Shown here: positions 8,218 through 19,359 of the stretch, piece after piece | Layout: each line of letters begins with the position of its first letter | Numbering within the stretch: position 1 is the first letter of the stretch | Source: Rhizobium sp. 16-449-1b | GTDB lineage: Bacteria > Pseudomonadota > Alphaproteobacteria > Rhizobiales > Rhizobiaceae | NCBI RefSeq assembly: GCF_017741935.1 | Contig: NZ_JAGHMH010000007.1 | Coordinates: 186,001 to 250,000, forward strand | Length of the DNA stretch: 64,000 nt | Direction of reading: 5' to 3' | Program-made: the position numbers and the translations under genes | The notes under the pieces: generated by a model | What the model was told of the DNA's origin: nothing | What the model saw: the letters and a program-made list of their open reading frames with translations, nothing else | Database searches by the model: none

Positions 8218-11031
8218 TTACGCCTCGGCGTCCGGCGGCGTTTCGTCACCCGCCTCAGCGGCCGGCTCTTCGCCCGGCACAACAGCGGTCTCGTCGCCGT
8301 TCTCGGCACCTTCCTCGACCTCGTCTTCCGGATCGCGGATGCGCTCGACCGATACGACCTTCTCGTCCTTGGCGGTCGAGAAGATGGTCACGCCCTTGGT
8401 CGCGCGGCTGGCGATGCGGATACCGCCAACCGGCACGCGGATCAGCTGACCGCCATCCGAAACCAGCATGATCTGGTCGTTGTCATCGACAGGGAAGGCA
8501 GCGACGAGTTCGCCGATTTCGCCCGTCTTCGACGTATCGGTGGCGCGGATACCCTTGCCACCACGGCCGGAGATGCGGAAGTCGTAAGAAGAAGACCGCT
8601 TGCCGTAGCCCTTCTCGGAAACCGTCAGCACGTACTGCTCGCGTGCCTTCAGCTCTTCGTAGCGCTCGTCGCTCAGCTGTCCCTCTTCGGTGACTTCTTC
8701 GCCAACCAGCGCGATTTCTTCCGCCTCGCCCGTCGTCAGGCGGCGCTCGTTGGCGGCGCGCTTCAGATAGGCGGCACGCTCCCACGGCTCGGCATCGACA
8801 TGGCCGACGATCGTCATCGAGATGATGCGGTCGTTATCGCCGAGGTTAATCCCTCGTACGCCGATCGAATTGCGGCCCGCGAAGACGCGGACGTCATCGA
8901 CCGCAAAGCGGATGCACTGGCCAAGCGCCGTCGTCAGCAGCACGTCGTCATGCTCGGTGCAGGTCTCGACGGAGAGGATTTCGTCGCCCTCCTCCTCGAG
9001 CTTCATCGCGATCTTGCCGTTGCGGTTGACCTGGACGAAGTCGCTGAGCTTGTTGCGGCGCACGGTGCCGCGCGTCGTCGAGAACATCACGTCGAGCGTT
9101 GCCCAGCTGTCCTCGTCCTCCGGCAGCGGCAGGATGGTCGTGATGCGCTCGCCTGGGGCCAGCGGCAGCATGTTGATCATCGCCTTGCCGCGCGAGGTCG
9201 GCGTGCCGATCGGCAGGCGATAGACCTTTTCCTTGTAGACGATACCGCGCGACGAGAAGAACAGAACCGGCGTATGCGTGTTGAGCACAAATAGCTGGCT
9301 AACGAAATCTTCGTCACGCGTGGTCATGCCGGAGCGCCCCTTGCCGCCGCGACGCTGCGCACGGTAGGTCGTCAGCGGCACACGCTTGATGTAGCCGAGA
9401 TGCGAGACGGTGACGACCATGTCCTCACGGGCGATGAGATCCTCATCGTCCATCTCGAGACCGCCATCCATGATCTCGGTGCGGCGCGGCGTGCCGAATT
9501 CGTCGCGGACAGCCGCAAGCTCGTCCTTGACGATCGACTGGATGCGAACGCGCGACGACAGGATATCGAGGTAATCCTTGATTTCCTCGCCGATCTTGTT
9601 GAGTTCGTCGCCGATTTCGTCGCGGCCAAGGGCCGTCAGACGGGCAAGACGCAGTTCGAGAATGGCCCGTGCCTGCTCTTCCGAGAGGTTGTAGGTCATG
9701 TCGTCGTTGATGCGGTGGCGCGGATCGTCGATCAGCCGGATCAGGCTTTCGACGTCGTGCGCCGGCCAGCGGCGGGTCATCAGCTCTTCGCGGGCCGATT
9801 GCGGATCCGGCGCCTGGCGGATGACGCGGATGACTTCGTCGATATTGGCGACAGCGATCGCCAGACCGACCAAGACGTGCGCGCGCTCGCGAGCCTTGCG
9901 CAGCAGGAACTTCGTACGCCGGCTAACGACTTCCTCGCGGAACGAGACGAAGGCGCGCAGCATGTCGAGCAACTGCAGCTGTTCCGGCTTGCCGCCATTC
10001 AGCGCCACCATGTTGCAGCCAAACGAGGTCTGCAGCGGCGTGTAGCGGTAGAGCTGGTTCAGGATGACGTCGGCATTGGCGTCGCGCTTCAGCTCGACGA
10101 CGACGCGGTAGCCCTGACGGTCGGATTCATCGCGCAGGTCGGAGATGCCCTCGATGCGCTTGTCGCGCACCAGTTCGGCCATCTTCTCGATCATCGTCGA
10201 CTTGTTCACCTGATACGGGATCTCGGTGATGATGATCTGCTCGCGATCGCCGCGCATCGGCTCGATGGTCGCGACACCGCGCATGATCACCGAACCGCGG
10301 CCCGTCTCGTAGGCCGAGCGAATGCCGGAGCGGCCGAGGATCTTCGCGCCGGTCGGGAAGTCTGGACCCGGGATGATCTGCATCATCTCGGGCAGTTCGA
10401 TCGCCGGATCGTCGATCAGCGCGATACAGCCATTGATGACTTCGACGAGATTGTGCGGCGGAATATTGGTCGCCATGCCGACGGCGATACCGCCGGCGCC
10501 GTTGACGAGCAGGTTCGGGAATTTCGCGGGGACGACCACGGGCTCGGAGAGCGTGCCGTCGTAGTTATCGCGGAAATCGACCGTTTCCTTGTCGAGATCG
10601 TCGAGCAGCGAATGCGCGGCCTTCTCGAGGCGGCATTCGGTGTAGCGTTCGGCCGCCGGCGGATCGCCGTCGACGGAGCCGAAATTGCCCTGGCCGTCGA
10701 TGAGCGGAAGGCGAAGAGACCAGTCCTGGGCCATACGCGCCAGCGCGTCATAGATCGCGGTGTTGCCGTGCGGATGGTATTTACCCATCACGTCCCCGGT
10801 CACGCGGGCGCATTTAACGTATTTCTTGTTCCAGTCGATGCCGAGCTCGGACATGCCGTAGAGGATGCGCCGGTGCACGGGCTTGAGGCCGTCGCGCACG
10901 TCAGGAAGCGCGCGGCTGACGATAACGCTCATCGCGTAATCGAGATACGACCGCTGCATTTCCTCCATAATGGAGATGGGCTCGATGCCTGGCGGGAGCT
11001 TCCCGCCGCCGGGGGGTGTTTGCTCAGTCAA
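8218..11031 (-). CDS. gyrA: DNA gyrase subunit A
   Basis: At 937 residues this is a full-length GyrA. The winged-helix and tower region includes catalytic Tyr130 (in [10 protein letters not shown]), and a GyrA box QRRGGKG lies near residue 565. A beta-pinwheel C-terminal domain and an acidic tail follow. GyrA cuts and rejoins DNA to introduce negative supercoils together with GyrB. In the quinolone-resistance region the position equal to E. coli Ser83 is Thr91, preceded by Asn90, with Asp95 conserved. The start is a TTG at 11031 (MTEQTP); the only close ATG is followed at once by a stop. It is monocistronic, with its own terminator downstream and divergent marC upstream. Confidence 0.97.
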   Translation of the reverse strand: MTEQTPPGGGKLPPGIEPISIMEEMQRSYLDYAMSVIVSRALPDVRDGLKPVHRRILYGMSELGIDWNKKYVKCARVTGDVMGKYHPHGNTAIYDALARMAQDWSLRLPLIDGQGNFGSVDGDPPAAERYTECRLEKAAHSLLDDLDKETVDFRDNYDGTLSEPVVVPAKFPNLLVNGAGGIAVGMATNIPPHNLVEVINGCIALIDDPAIELPEMMQIIPGPDFPTGAKILGRSGIRSAYETGRGSVIMRGVATIEPMRGDREQIIITEIPYQVNKSTMIEKMAELVRDKRIEGISDLRDESDRQGYRVVVELKRDANADVILNQLYRYTPLQTSFGCNMVALNGGKPEQLQLLDMLRAFVSFREEVVSRRTKFLLRKARERAHVLVGLAIAVANIDEVIRVIRQAPDPQSAREELMTRRWPAHDVESLIRLIDDPRHRINDDMTYNLSEEQARAILELRLARLTALGRDEIGDELNKIGEEIKDYLDILSSRVRIQSIVKDELAAVRDEFGTPRRTEIMDGGLEMDDEDLIAREDMVVTVSHLGYIKRVPLTTYRAQRRGGKGRSGMTTRDEDFVSQLFVLNTHTPVLFFSSRGIVYKEKVYRLPIGTPTSRGKAMINMLPLAPGERITTILPLPEDEDSWATLDVMFSTTRGTVRRNKLSDFVQVNRNGKIAMKLEEEGDEILSVETCTEHDDVLLTTALGQCIRFAVDDVRVFAGRNSIGVRGINLGDNDRIISMTIVGHVDAEPWERAAYLKRAANERRLTTGEAEEIALVGEEVTEEGQLSDERYEELKAREQYVLTVSEKGYGKRSSSYDFRISGRGGKGIRATDTSKTGEIGELVAAFPVDDNDQIMLVSDGGQLIRVPVGGIRIASRATKGVTIFSTAKDEKVVSVERIRDPEDEVEEGAENGDETAVVPGEEPAAEAGDETPPDAEA

Positions 11032-11253
11032 AATGGATCACATCTCTTCTAGAATCACTTGAAGATTTATAGCGGAAAGGCTGTTCCTAAGCCAATTTTG
11101 CAGGAAGTTTTGAACAGGCTTTTACGGTCTAATCAGGGCAAAACGAGGCTTATGCGCCCCAATCACCACCACGCACGCCGCGCCATTTGCAAAATCGGTT
11201 TGCCCACATCACAATCGCGCGAAAACCAAGCCCGGATATGGGTATACGGAGAC

Positions 11254-11901
11254 ATGATGGCAAGCGCCGACCAACTGATCAACGCCTTCACAACCCTGCT
11301 CGTGACGATCGATCCGCCCGGTCTCGCGCCGATCTTTCTCGGCCTCACGGTTGGCATGAGCAGAGCCCAGCGCAAGCAGGTGGCGTTGCGCGGCACGATC
11401 ATCGCTTTCATCATTCTCGCCGTCTTCGCGCTCTTCGGATCGAGCGTGCTTGGTGTCCTCGGCATCTCGATCGGCGCCTTCCGCATCGCCGGCGGCCTGC
11501 TGCTCTTCTGGATCGCCTTTGAAATGGTGTTCGAGAAGCGCCAGGATCGCAAGGAGAAAACAGGCACGGCCGCGATCACCGTCGACCACATCCAGAACAT
11601 CGCCGTCTTCCCGCTGGCCATCCCGCTGATCTCGGGCCCGGGCGCGATTTCCGCGACCATCCTGATCGCAGGCTCGATGCAGACGGCGTTCGAACTGGCG
11701 CAGCTGATCATCGTGATCGCCGCAAGCCTGCTCTTGCTCTTCCTCGCGCTACTGATCGCCGACCGGCTGGACCGCTTCCTCGGCGTCACCGGCCGCGCCA
11801 TCTTGACCCGCCTGCTCGGCGTCATCCTGGCGGCTTTGGCGACCCAGTTCGTCGTCGATGGCATCAAGTCGGCGATGAACCTCGTTCCCTCGCCCGTCTG
11901 A
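11254..11901 (+). CDS. MarC family integral membrane protein
   Basis: A 215-residue protein with six predicted membrane helices and the MarC/UPF0056 pattern: TIDPPGLAPIFLGL near the N-terminus, then LGISIGAFRIAGGLLLF, and PLAIPLISGPGAISATI in the middle. The family lies in the inner membrane; its transport substrate is unknown, and the old link with multiple antibiotic resistance is not supported. The frame is open upstream, but GGAG at 11248-11251 points to the ATG at 11254 or the next one at 11257. Convergent with ssb across a shared hairpin. The family call is firm, the function unknown. Confidence 0.9.
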   Translation: MMASADQLINAFTTLLVTIDPPGLAPIFLGLTVGMSRAQRKQVALRGTIIAFIILAVFALFGSSVLGVLGISIGAFRIAGGLLLFWIAFEMVFEKRQDRKEKTGTAAITVDHIQNIAVFPLAIPLISGPGAISATILIAGSMQTAFELAQLIIVIAASLLLLFLALLIADRLDRFLGVTGRAILTRLLGVILAALATQFVVDGIKSAMNLVPSPV

Positions 11902-11920
11902 GCTTTCAGTTAAAACGCAA

Positions 11921-11944
11921 ACGGCGCGCCCTGAGGCGCGCCGT
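11921..11944. terminator. Hairpin between convergent marC and ssb
   Basis: Perfect 10-base stem ACGGCGCGCC with loop CTGA and its complement. On the minus strand it is followed by TTTGCGTTTT, so it should end ssb transcription; it may also stop marC reads. Confidence 0.7.
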
Positions 11945-11970
11945 CTGAAACCTTTCGGTCTGTCGTCCGA

Positions 11971-12531
11971 TCAAAACGGAATATCGTCGTCGAGATCGCG
12001 CGAGAAATTGCCGCCACCGCCGGAAGCCGAACCACCGCCCGAGCCACCACGGCCGGAAGACTGCGACGGCGAACCATAATCGTCGCCATAGCCGCCGCCA
12101 CCGCCGAAATCACCACCGCCGGCATTGCCGCCACGGCCACCGCCGTAACCGCCGCCAGAACGATCGCCACCGCCTTCGCCGCGTCCATCAAGCATCGTCA
12201 GCGTCGAACCGAAGCCCTGCAGCACGACTTCCGTGGAATAACGATCCTGGCCCTGCTGGTCCTGCCACTTGCGGGTCTGCAGCGCGCCTTCGATATAGAG
12301 CTTGGCGCCCTTCTTGACGTACTGCTCGACAACCTTGCACAGGCCTTCGTTGAAGACGACCACGGTGTGCCACTCGGTCTTTTCGCGACGCTCGCCGGAA
12401 TTGCGGTCGCGCCAGGTCTCCGATGTCGCGATGCGGAGGTTGGCGATCGGCCGGCCGTCCTGCGTCCGACGGATTTCGGGGTCTGCACCCACGTTTCCGA
12501 TCAGAATTACCTTGTTCACGCTGCCAGCCAT
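11971..12531 (-). CDS. ssb: Single-stranded DNA-binding protein
   Basis: The 186-residue product has an N-terminal OB fold (about 1-110, starting [19 protein letters not shown]), a Gly/Ser-rich flexible linker and the diagnostic acidic tip DDDIPF that docks repair and replication partners. SSB coats single-stranded DNA during replication, recombination and repair. The ATG at 12531 gives the standard N-terminus; upstream extension lacks family similarity. It diverges from uvrA, and the shared spacer holds a LexA box, so both genes are probably SOS-regulated, as for the ssb-uvrA pair in many bacteria. Confidence 0.97.
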   Translation of the reverse strand: MAGSVNKVILIGNVGADPEIRRTQDGRPIANLRIATSETWRDRNSGERREKTEWHTVVVFNEGLCKVVEQYVKKGAKLYIEGALQTRKWQDQQGQDRYSTEVVLQGFGSTLTMLDGRGEGGGDRSGGGYGGGRGGNAGGGDFGGGGGYGDDYGSPSQSSGRGGSGGGSASGGGGNFSRDLDDDIPF

Positions 12532-12659
12532 ACTTTTCACCTTCTTGTCGTGTTGCCGATATTGCGAAGCCCGCAACATGCGCAACGAAATTGACAACAC
12601 CTTACCCCATCGGCCTTCGCCGGTGTGCGGTTGAGCTTCGTTAATCCACAACGAAATTT

Positions 12660-12674
12660 GTTCTTTATTTGTTC
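12660..12674. promoter_or_regulatory. LexA (SOS) box, GTTC-N7-GTTC
   Basis: The sequence GTTCTTTATTTGTTC matches the alphaproteobacterial LexA operator GTTC-N7-GTTC exactly. It sits about midway between the divergent starts of ssb (12531) and uvrA (12806), and an AT-rich stretch follows it. LexA repression of both genes is the expected consequence. Confidence 0.85.
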
Positions 12675-12805
12675 TATTTTATCATTATCATCGTGTCAAC
12701 GGAATCGAAAAGCGTGAACCACAGGGATATTCAGCCTCGACTCGCCAGCCGGCATCACTACATAAAGGCTCTTCTTATCCCCCCGAGACATTGAAGCAGA
12801 AGACG

Positions 12806-15727
12806 ATGAGCGAACTGAAGACGATTTCAATCCGTGGCGCGCGCGAGCACAATCTGAAGGGCATCGACCTCGATCTGCCGCGCAATAAGCTGATCGTCAT
12901 GACGGGCCTGTCGGGATCGGGCAAATCCTCGCTCGCCTTCGACACCATCTATGCCGAGGGCCAGCGCCGCTATGTCGAGAGCCTGTCGGCCTATGCCCGC
13001 CAGTTCCTCGAGATGATGCAGAAGCCTGACGTCGACCAGATCGACGGCCTCTCGCCGGCGATCTCGATCGAGCAGAAGACGACCTCGCGCAACCCGCGCT
13101 CGACGGTCGGTACCGTCACCGAGATCTACGACTACATGCGCCTGCTCTTCGCACGCGTCGGCGTTCCGTATTCGCCCGCCACCGGCCTGCCGATCGAGAG
13201 CCAGACCGTCAGCCAGATGGTCGACCGCATCCTCGCCTTCGAGGAAGGCACGCGTCTCTTCATCCTCGCGCCGCTCGTGCGCGGCCGCAAGGGCGAGTAC
13301 AAGAAGGAACTCGCGGAGCTCATGAAAAAGGGCTTCCAGCGCGTCAAGATCGACGGCCAGTTCTACGAGATCGCGGATGCGCCCGCGCTCGACAAGAAAT
13401 ACAAGCACGACATCGATATCGTCGTCGACCGCGTCGTTGTGCGCGCCGATGTCTCGGCGCGACTGGCCGACAGCCTTGAAACGTCGCTGAAACTTGCCGA
13501 CGGCCTCGCCATCGCCGAATTCGCGGACAAGCCGTTGCCGGTGGAAGAAACCGCCGCCGGCGGTTCCGCCAACAAGTCGCTCAACGAGACGCATGAGCGC
13601 GTGTTGTTTTCGGAAAAGTTCGCCTGCCCGGTTTCCGGCTTTACCATCTCCGAAATCGAACCGCGCCTCTTCTCCTTCAACAATCCGGCCGGCGCCTGCC
13701 CGACCTGCGACGGCCTTGGCGCACAGCAGAAGATCGACGCCAACCTGATCGTTCCGGAGCCTGAGCGGACGCTGCGCGACGGCGCCATCGCCCCCTGGGC
13801 CAAGTCGTCCTCGCCCTATTACAACCAGACGCTCGAAGCGCTCGGCAAGCATTTTGGCTTCAAGCTCGGCGCCCGCTGGAACGACCTCTCCACCAACGCG
13901 CAGGACGTGATCCTCAACGGCACCGAGGAGAAGATCGAGTTCCATTATGTCGATGGTGCCCGCTCCTATACGACGCACAAGAATTTCGAAGGTATCATCA
14001 CCAACCTCGAGCGTCGCTGGAAGGAAACCGACAGCGCCTGGGCCCGCGAGGAGATCGAGCGCTACATGTCGGCCGCACCCTGCCCGTCCTGCAATGGCTT
14101 CCGTCTGAAGCCGGAAGCGCTGGCCGTGAAGGTCAACAAGTTGCACATCGGCCAGGTCACGGACATGTCGATCCGCATCGCCCGCGACTGGTTCGAGACG
14201 CTGCCGGATAGTTTCAACGCCAAGCAGAACGAGATCGCCGTCCGCATCCTTAAAGAAATCAGGGACCGCCTGCGCTTCCTGAACGATGTCGGCCTCGAAT
14301 ATCTCAGCCTCTCGCGCAACTCAGGCACGCTCTCGGGCGGCGAAAGCCAGCGCATTCGCTTGGCCTCGCAGATCGGCTCCGGCCTCACCGGCGTTCTCTA
14401 CGTGCTCGACGAGCCGTCGATCGGCCTGCACCAGCGCGACAATGCCCGCCTGCTGGAAACGCTGAAGCACCTGCGCGACATCGGCAACACCGTCATCGTC
14501 GTCGAACACGACGAAGACGCCATCCTGCAGGCTGACGACGTCGTCGATATCGGCCCCGCCGCCGGCATCCATGGCGGCCAGGTCATCGCCCACGGCACGC
14601 CGCAGGACATCATGGCCAACCCGAAGTCACTGACCGGTAAATACCTGTCGGGCGAACTCGGCGTCACCGTTCCCGAAGAGCGCCGGAAGGTTAAGAAGGG
14701 CAAGGAAATCAAGGTCGTCGGCGCACGCGGCAACAACCTGAAGAACGTTACGGCATCGATCCCGCTCGGCGTCTTCACAGCGGTCACGGGGGTGTCCGGC
14801 GGCGGCAAGTCCACCTTCCTGATCGAGACGCTCTACAAGTCCGCCGCCCGCCGCGTCATGGGCGCGCGCGAAATCCCGGCGGATCACGACCGCATCGACG
14901 GCTTCGAGCACATCGACAAGGTCATCGACATCGACCAGTCGCCGATCGGCCGCACCCCGCGCTCCAACCCGGCCACCTATACCGGCGCCTTCACCCCGAT
15001 CCGCGACTGGTTCGCCGGCCTGCCGGAAGCAAAGGCGCGCGGCTACCAGCCCGGCCGCTTCTCCTTCAACGTCAAGGGCGGCCGCTGCGAAGCCTGCCAG
15101 GGCGATGGCGTCATCAAGATCGAGATGCACTTCCTGCCCGACGTCTACGTCACCTGCGACGTCTGCCACGGCAAGCGCTACAACCGCGAAACGCTCGACG
15201 TCACCTTCAAGCAGAAGTCGATCGCCGACGTGCTTGACATGACGGTCGAGGAAGGCGTCGAGTTCTTCGCCGCCGTCCCCGCCGTGCGCGACAAGCTGCA
15301 GGCTCTCTTTGACGTCGGCCTCGGCTACATCAAGGTCGGCCAGCAGGCGAATACGCTGTCGGGCGGCGAAGCCCAGCGCGTCAAGCTCGCCAAGGAGCTC
15401 TCGAAGCGCTCGACCGGCCGCACTCTCTACATTCTCGACGAGCCGACAACAGGCCTGCACTTCCACGACGTGGCGAAGCTGCTCGAAATGCTGCACGAAC
15501 TGGTCAACCAGGGCAACTCGGTGGTCGTCATCGAGCACAATCTTGAAGTCATCAAGACCGCCGACTGGGTCCTCGACTTCGGCCCCGAAGGCGGCGACGG
15601 CGGCGGCGAGATCGTGGCCTCAGGCACGCCCGAGGCGATCGTCAAGGAAAAGCGGTCCTATACCGGCCAGTTCCTGAAGGAACTGCTGGAGCGGCGGCCG
15701 GTGAAGAAGGTGCAGGCGGCGGAGTGA
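12806..15727 (+). CDS. uvrA: Excinuclease ABC subunit A
   Basis: The 973-residue ABC-type ATPase recognises DNA lesions with UvrB in nucleotide excision repair. Visible parts: Walker [10 protein letters not shown] (34-42), an N-terminal zinc-finger region near 273-300, signature [12 protein letters not shown] near 509, a second Walker [10 protein letters not shown] near 663, the second zinc finger CEACQGDG...CDVCHGKRY near 762-795, and [15 protein letters not shown] near 850. In the first finger the usual CPxC is CPVSG, so one ligand Cys is Ser. The ATG at 12806 is preferred over a TTG five codons upstream. A LexA box lies upstream, and its stop codon overlaps the start of the next gene. Confidence 0.97.
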   Translation: MSELKTISIRGAREHNLKGIDLDLPRNKLIVMTGLSGSGKSSLAFDTIYAEGQRRYVESLSAYARQFLEMMQKPDVDQIDGLSPAISIEQKTTSRNPRSTVGTVTEIYDYMRLLFARVGVPYSPATGLPIESQTVSQMVDRILAFEEGTRLFILAPLVRGRKGEYKKELAELMKKGFQRVKIDGQFYEIADAPALDKKYKHDIDIVVDRVVVRADVSARLADSLETSLKLADGLAIAEFADKPLPVEETAAGGSANKSLNETHERVLFSEKFACPVSGFTISEIEPRLFSFNNPAGACPTCDGLGAQQKIDANLIVPEPERTLRDGAIAPWAKSSSPYYNQTLEALGKHFGFKLGARWNDLSTNAQDVILNGTEEKIEFHYVDGARSYTTHKNFEGIITNLERRWKETDSAWAREEIERYMSAAPCPSCNGFRLKPEALAVKVNKLHIGQVTDMSIRIARDWFETLPDSFNAKQNEIAVRILKEIRDRLRFLNDVGLEYLSLSRNSGTLSGGESQRIRLASQIGSGLTGVLYVLDEPSIGLHQRDNARLLETLKHLRDIGNTVIVVEHDEDAILQADDVVDIGPAAGIHGGQVIAHGTPQDIMANPKSLTGKYLSGELGVTVPEERRKVKKGKEIKVVGARGNNLKNVTASIPLGVFTAVTGVSGGGKSTFLIETLYKSAARRVMGAREIPADHDRIDGFEHIDKVIDIDQSPIGRTPRSNPATYTGAFTPIRDWFAGLPEAKARGYQPGRFSFNVKGGRCEACQGDGVIKIEMHFLPDVYVTCDVCHGKRYNRETLDVTFKQKSIADVLDMTVEEGVEFFAAVPAVRDKLQALFDVGLGYIKVGQQANTLSGGEAQRVKLAKELSKRSTGRTLYILDEPTTGLHFHDVAKLLEMLHELVNQGNSVVVIEHNLEVIKTADWVLDFGPEGGDGGGEIVASGTPEAIVKEKRSYTGQFLKELLERRPVKKVQAAE

Positions 15728-16050
15728 GCGATATCCTCTCCACGGTGCGTGTGCTGATCGCTGACGGCAAGTTCAGGGTCTCGGCACACGCACTGCAGGA
15801 GTTGTTGAACGACGATCTGCTGATCGAGCCGTTGGTGATGGATATAGCGGCGGCGGTGGTCGTGGAGGAGTATCCTGAGTATCACAAGGGTCCCTGTGTT
15901 CTGGTCCTGCAGACGGACGAGCGGGGAAGACCCATACATTTGCTTTGGGGCATCCCATCAGGTGCGTCGGAGCCGGCGGTGTTGATAACAGCATACATTC
16001 CAGATCCAGATCGCTGGAATGACGATTTCACCAGGAGGAGACCGCAATGA
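15724..16050 (+). CDS. DUF4258 domain protein (toxin-like), coupled to uvrA
   Basis: This 108-residue protein carries the DUF4258 pattern: an SAHA motif near residue 20, then [27 protein letters not shown] and a terminal [18 protein letters not shown]4258 proteins are often encoded beside small antitoxin-like proteins and are suspected toxins; activity is unproven. The start is GTG at 15724, whose GTGA overlaps the uvrA stop by 4 bases, with GGCGGAG upstream, so translation is coupled to uvrA. Its 3' end overlaps the next gene by 4 bases (ATGA). Confidence 0.8.
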   Translation: MSDILSTVRVLIADGKFRVSAHALQELLNDDLLIEPLVMDIAAAVVVEEYPEYHKGPCVLVLQTDERGRPIHLLWGIPSGASEPAVLITAYIPDPDRWNDDFTRRRPQ

Positions 16051-16310
16051 CGAGACAGGCGTCGCAACTCATTCGTGAGGGGGAATATGCCGCCGAGGTC
16101 GTCGTGGAGCTTCACGACGATGGCGGCGAATGGTCCCCGACGGTCAGCCCGGAGGATATCCGCAAGCTTGATCGCGTACGTCGCGCTCTTCGTGAGCATG
16201 ATTTCGAAGGTGCCGAGAAGGATGGACGCGTTTACCGGCTCGTGCCGCGCGAGGCTGACTATCCGAAGAGTGGTTTTGGCGAAAACGAACAGGATGGATT
16301 GAAGTCATGA
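16047..16310 (+). CDS. Small acidic partner protein (antitoxin-like), 87 aa
   Basis: The 87-residue product has the form REGEYAAEVVVELHDD, then EWSPTVSPEDIRKLDRVRRALR, then a short basic-acidic tail. I associate this layout (beta strands followed by a helix beginning at a WSP motif) with small hypothetical proteins encoded next to DUF4258 or similar genes, which suggests an antitoxin-like partner. No classical HTH or zinc-finger cysteines are present, unlike the YgiT-type antitoxins often paired with DUF4258. It overlaps its neighbours on both sides by ATGA, so the four genes uvrA to DUF72 form a tightly coupled operon. The role is inferred from context only. Confidence 0.7.
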   Translation: MTRQASQLIREGEYAAEVVVELHDDGGEWSPTVSPEDIRKLDRVRRALREHDFEGAEKDGRVYRLVPREADYPKSGFGENEQDGLKS

Positions 16311-17113
16311 CAAAACCCGGCACCATTCGCGTCGGCATCGGCGGCTGGACCTTCGAGCCCTGGCGCAACCACTTCTTCCCGCCCACGCTGAAGCAGAAGG
16401 ATGAGCTGAATTATGCCAGCCGGCAGCTGAAGGTCATCGAGGTCAACGGCACCTATTACAGCTCGCAGAAGCCCGAGACCTTCGCCAAGTGGGCCGCCGA
16501 TGTCCCTGAAGGTTTCATCTTTTCGCTCAAGGCCAGCCGTTTCAGCACCAATCGCAAGATCCTCTCTGAGGCCGGTGAATCGGTCGAACGCTTTCTCGGC
16601 CAGGGCATCGTCGAGCTCGGCCCACATCTCGGCCCCATCCTCTGGCAGTTCGCGCCGACGAAGAAGTTCGAGCCCGAGGATTTCGAGGGCTTCCTGAAGC
16701 TCTTGCCGGACAAGCAGGATGGCCTGCCGCTGAAGCATGTCGTCGAGGTCCGCCACGACAGCTTCAAGGTGCCCGAGTTCGTGGGGCTGCTCGCGAAATA
16801 CGGCGTGGCGCCCGTTGTCGCCGAACATTTCGATTATCCGATGGTGGCCGATGTCACCGCCGATTTCGTCTACACGCGCCTGCAGAAGGGCTCGGACGAA
16901 ATCCGGACCTGCTATCCGCCGAAGGAGCTGAAAGACTGGGCCAAACGCCTGGAGATCTGGGCCGAGGGCAAGGTGCCCGATGATCTGCCGCTCATCGACA
17001 GCGACCGCAAGGTCAAGGTCGAGCCGCGCGATGTCTTCGCCTTCATGATCCACGAGGGCAAGGTCAACGCTCCCTTCGGGGCCATCGCGCTGCAGGAAGA
17101 GGTCGGCAAGTAG
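16307..17113 (+). CDS. DUF72 (YecE-like) family protein
   Basis: A 268-residue TIM-barrel-like DUF72 protein: IRVGIGGWTFEPWRNHFFP at the N-terminus, YASRQLKVIEVNGTYYSSQKP, then VPEGFIFSLKASRF and FVYTRLQ. The biochemical role of the family is unknown. It begins inside the last codons of the upstream 87-aa gene (ATGA overlap), making it the last member of the uvrA operon. No terminator with a clear T run is visible between its stop and the convergent nnrDE gene. Confidence 0.9.
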   Translation: MTKPGTIRVGIGGWTFEPWRNHFFPPTLKQKDELNYASRQLKVIEVNGTYYSSQKPETFAKWAADVPEGFIFSLKASRFSTNRKILSEAGESVERFLGQGIVELGPHLGPILWQFAPTKKFEPEDFEGFLKLLPDKQDGLPLKHVVEVRHDSFKVPEFVGLLAKYGVAPVVAEHFDYPMVADVTADFVYTRLQKGSDEIRTCYPPKELKDWAKRLEIWAEGKVPDDLPLIDSDRKVKVEPRDVFAFMIHEGKVNAPFGAIALQEEVGK

Positions 17114-17146
17114 TCAGACCGCAAAGTATTCAGAGCGGCAAGGTAG

Positions 17147-18622
17147 TCAGAATGGCAAGACGTGGCTGACGAGGTCTTCCGCCGTCAGCCCCTTGCCGGC
17201 CCGGTTGCCCGCTTCGCCATGCATGTAGACGCCGGCGGCGGCCGCCTCGAAAGCCGGCAGCCCCTGCGTCATCAGCGCGCCGATGATCCCCGCCAGCACA
17301 TCGCCGGATCCGGCGGTGGCGAGCCAGATCGGCGCATTGGTGTTGATCAACGCCCGTCCATCCGGCGAGGCGATCACGGTATCGGGCCCCTTGTAGACGA
17401 TGGCCGCATTGGCCCGCGCCGCGGCCGCCAGTGCCTTGTCGGCCTTGCCGAGATCGGGATCGGCGGCGATATCCGGAAACAGCCGCGAAAACTCTCCCTC
17501 ATGCGGCGTTAGGACCAGCCGCGTCTCGCCCTCAGCGAACAATGCAAACAGCGCCTCGGGATCGTCGCGGAAGGAAGTGATCCCGTCGGCGTCGAGAACC
17601 AGATGCCGCCCCGAGAGTGCTGCCACGAAGCCACGCGCCTTCTCGCCAGCCCCGAAGCCCGGCCCGAGCACGAAGCTGCGCAACCGCTCGTCCTTCAGCC
17701 AATCCAGGAGTTCAGCGTCCCCATCGATGCCGTGCAGCATCACGGCCGTCAGATGCGTCGCGTTCTCTTCCATGGCATCAGCAGGCGAGGCAATCGTCAC
17801 CAGCCCGGCGCCGGCCTTCAATCCAGACATGGCCGACATTCGCGCCGCCCCCGTCTTGCCCTTCTCGCCCGAGAAGACCACGAGGTGGCCGCGCTTGTAC
17901 TTGTGCGTCTCCTGCCCCGATGACGGCAGCCACCGCTGCCACTGTTCCGGCCGGTTCTCCGCCAGCTTGCCCGATGCCTGCCCGCGCACGATCCGCGCGG
18001 GTATGCCGATGTCGAGCACCTCGAGTACGCCCGATAGCTCCCGCCCCGGCATCAATAGGTGGCCCGGCTTGCGCGTCATGAAGGTGATCGTGCGCTCGGC
18101 GGCAAATGCGGCCCCCAGCACCATGCCCGTCCGGCCATCGATGCCGGATGGCAGGTCGACGGCAAGCACCGGCAGGCGAGCTTTCTCGATACGCTCTATG
18201 ACCGCATTGACGGCTTCGGGCACGGCCCGAGTCAACCCGGCCCCGAACAACGCGTCGATCACCACGTCGCCCTCGGCAGGCTGGTATTCCTCGATAGGCG
18301 CCCACTCACCTGACCAACCGCTTAAGGCCCTCGCAGCGTCGCCCTGCAGCCGAGCGCGATCACCCAGATGAAACACAGCAACCTCAACACCGCTATCCTG
18401 TAGACACTGCGCCGCCACATAGCCGTCGCCGCCATTGTTGCCGGGGCCGCACAACACGACGGCCCTCCGCGCAGAGGGATAGTACCGCAGGAAGGCCGCC
18501 GCCACCCCAGCGCCCGCCTGCATCATCAGCCCAAAACTGTCGATGCCCGAGGCCGCTGCGGCGGCATCGACGGCGGTCATTTCTGCGGGGGTGAGAAGAA
18601 GGTCGGCGAGTTGAGTGTCCAT
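17147..18622 (-). CDS. nnrDE: Bifunctional NAD(P)H-hydrate epimerase / ADP-dependent NAD(P)HX dehydratase
   Basis: A fusion of two repair enzymes (about 491 residues). The N-terminal YjeF_N epimerase half shows GPGNNGGDGYVAA near 59-71; the C-terminal ribokinase-like dehydratase half shows KGKTGAARMSAMSGLKAGAGLV and the ATAGSGDVLAGIIGAL motif near 430. Together they convert hydrated, inactive NAD(P)HX back to NAD(P)H. The ATG at 18622 is chosen; a TTG at 18634, better placed behind AGGCGGA, is an alternative start. It reads away from glnB and converges on the DUF72 gene. Confidence 0.95.
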   Translation of the reverse strand: MDTQLADLLLTPAEMTAVDAAAAASGIDSFGLMMQAGAGVAAAFLRYYPSARRAVVLCGPGNNGGDGYVAAQCLQDSGVEVAVFHLGDRARLQGDAARALSGWSGEWAPIEEYQPAEGDVVIDALFGAGLTRAVPEAVNAVIERIEKARLPVLAVDLPSGIDGRTGMVLGAAFAAERTITFMTRKPGHLLMPGRELSGVLEVLDIGIPARIVRGQASGKLAENRPEQWQRWLPSSGQETHKYKRGHLVVFSGEKGKTGAARMSAMSGLKAGAGLVTIASPADAMEENATHLTAVMLHGIDGDAELLDWLKDERLRSFVLGPGFGAGEKARGFVAALSGRHLVLDADGITSFRDDPEALFALFAEGETRLVLTPHEGEFSRLFPDIAADPDLGKADKALAAAARANAAIVYKGPDTVIASPDGRALINTNAPIWLATAGSGDVLAGIIGALMTQGLPAFEAAAAGVYMHGEAGNRAGKGLTAEDLVSHVLPF

Positions 18623-19303
<681 letters not shown>

Positions 19304-19359
19304 CCTGTTTGGTCCAGGCGAGGCAATCGTCTCGTCTTCTCAAATGAAGGAACCATTTT

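Noticed and set aside
9400..11052. 550-codon plus-strand frame opposite gyrA.
   Set aside because: Composition is that of reversed gyrA codons and there is no ribosome site; gyrA is certain.
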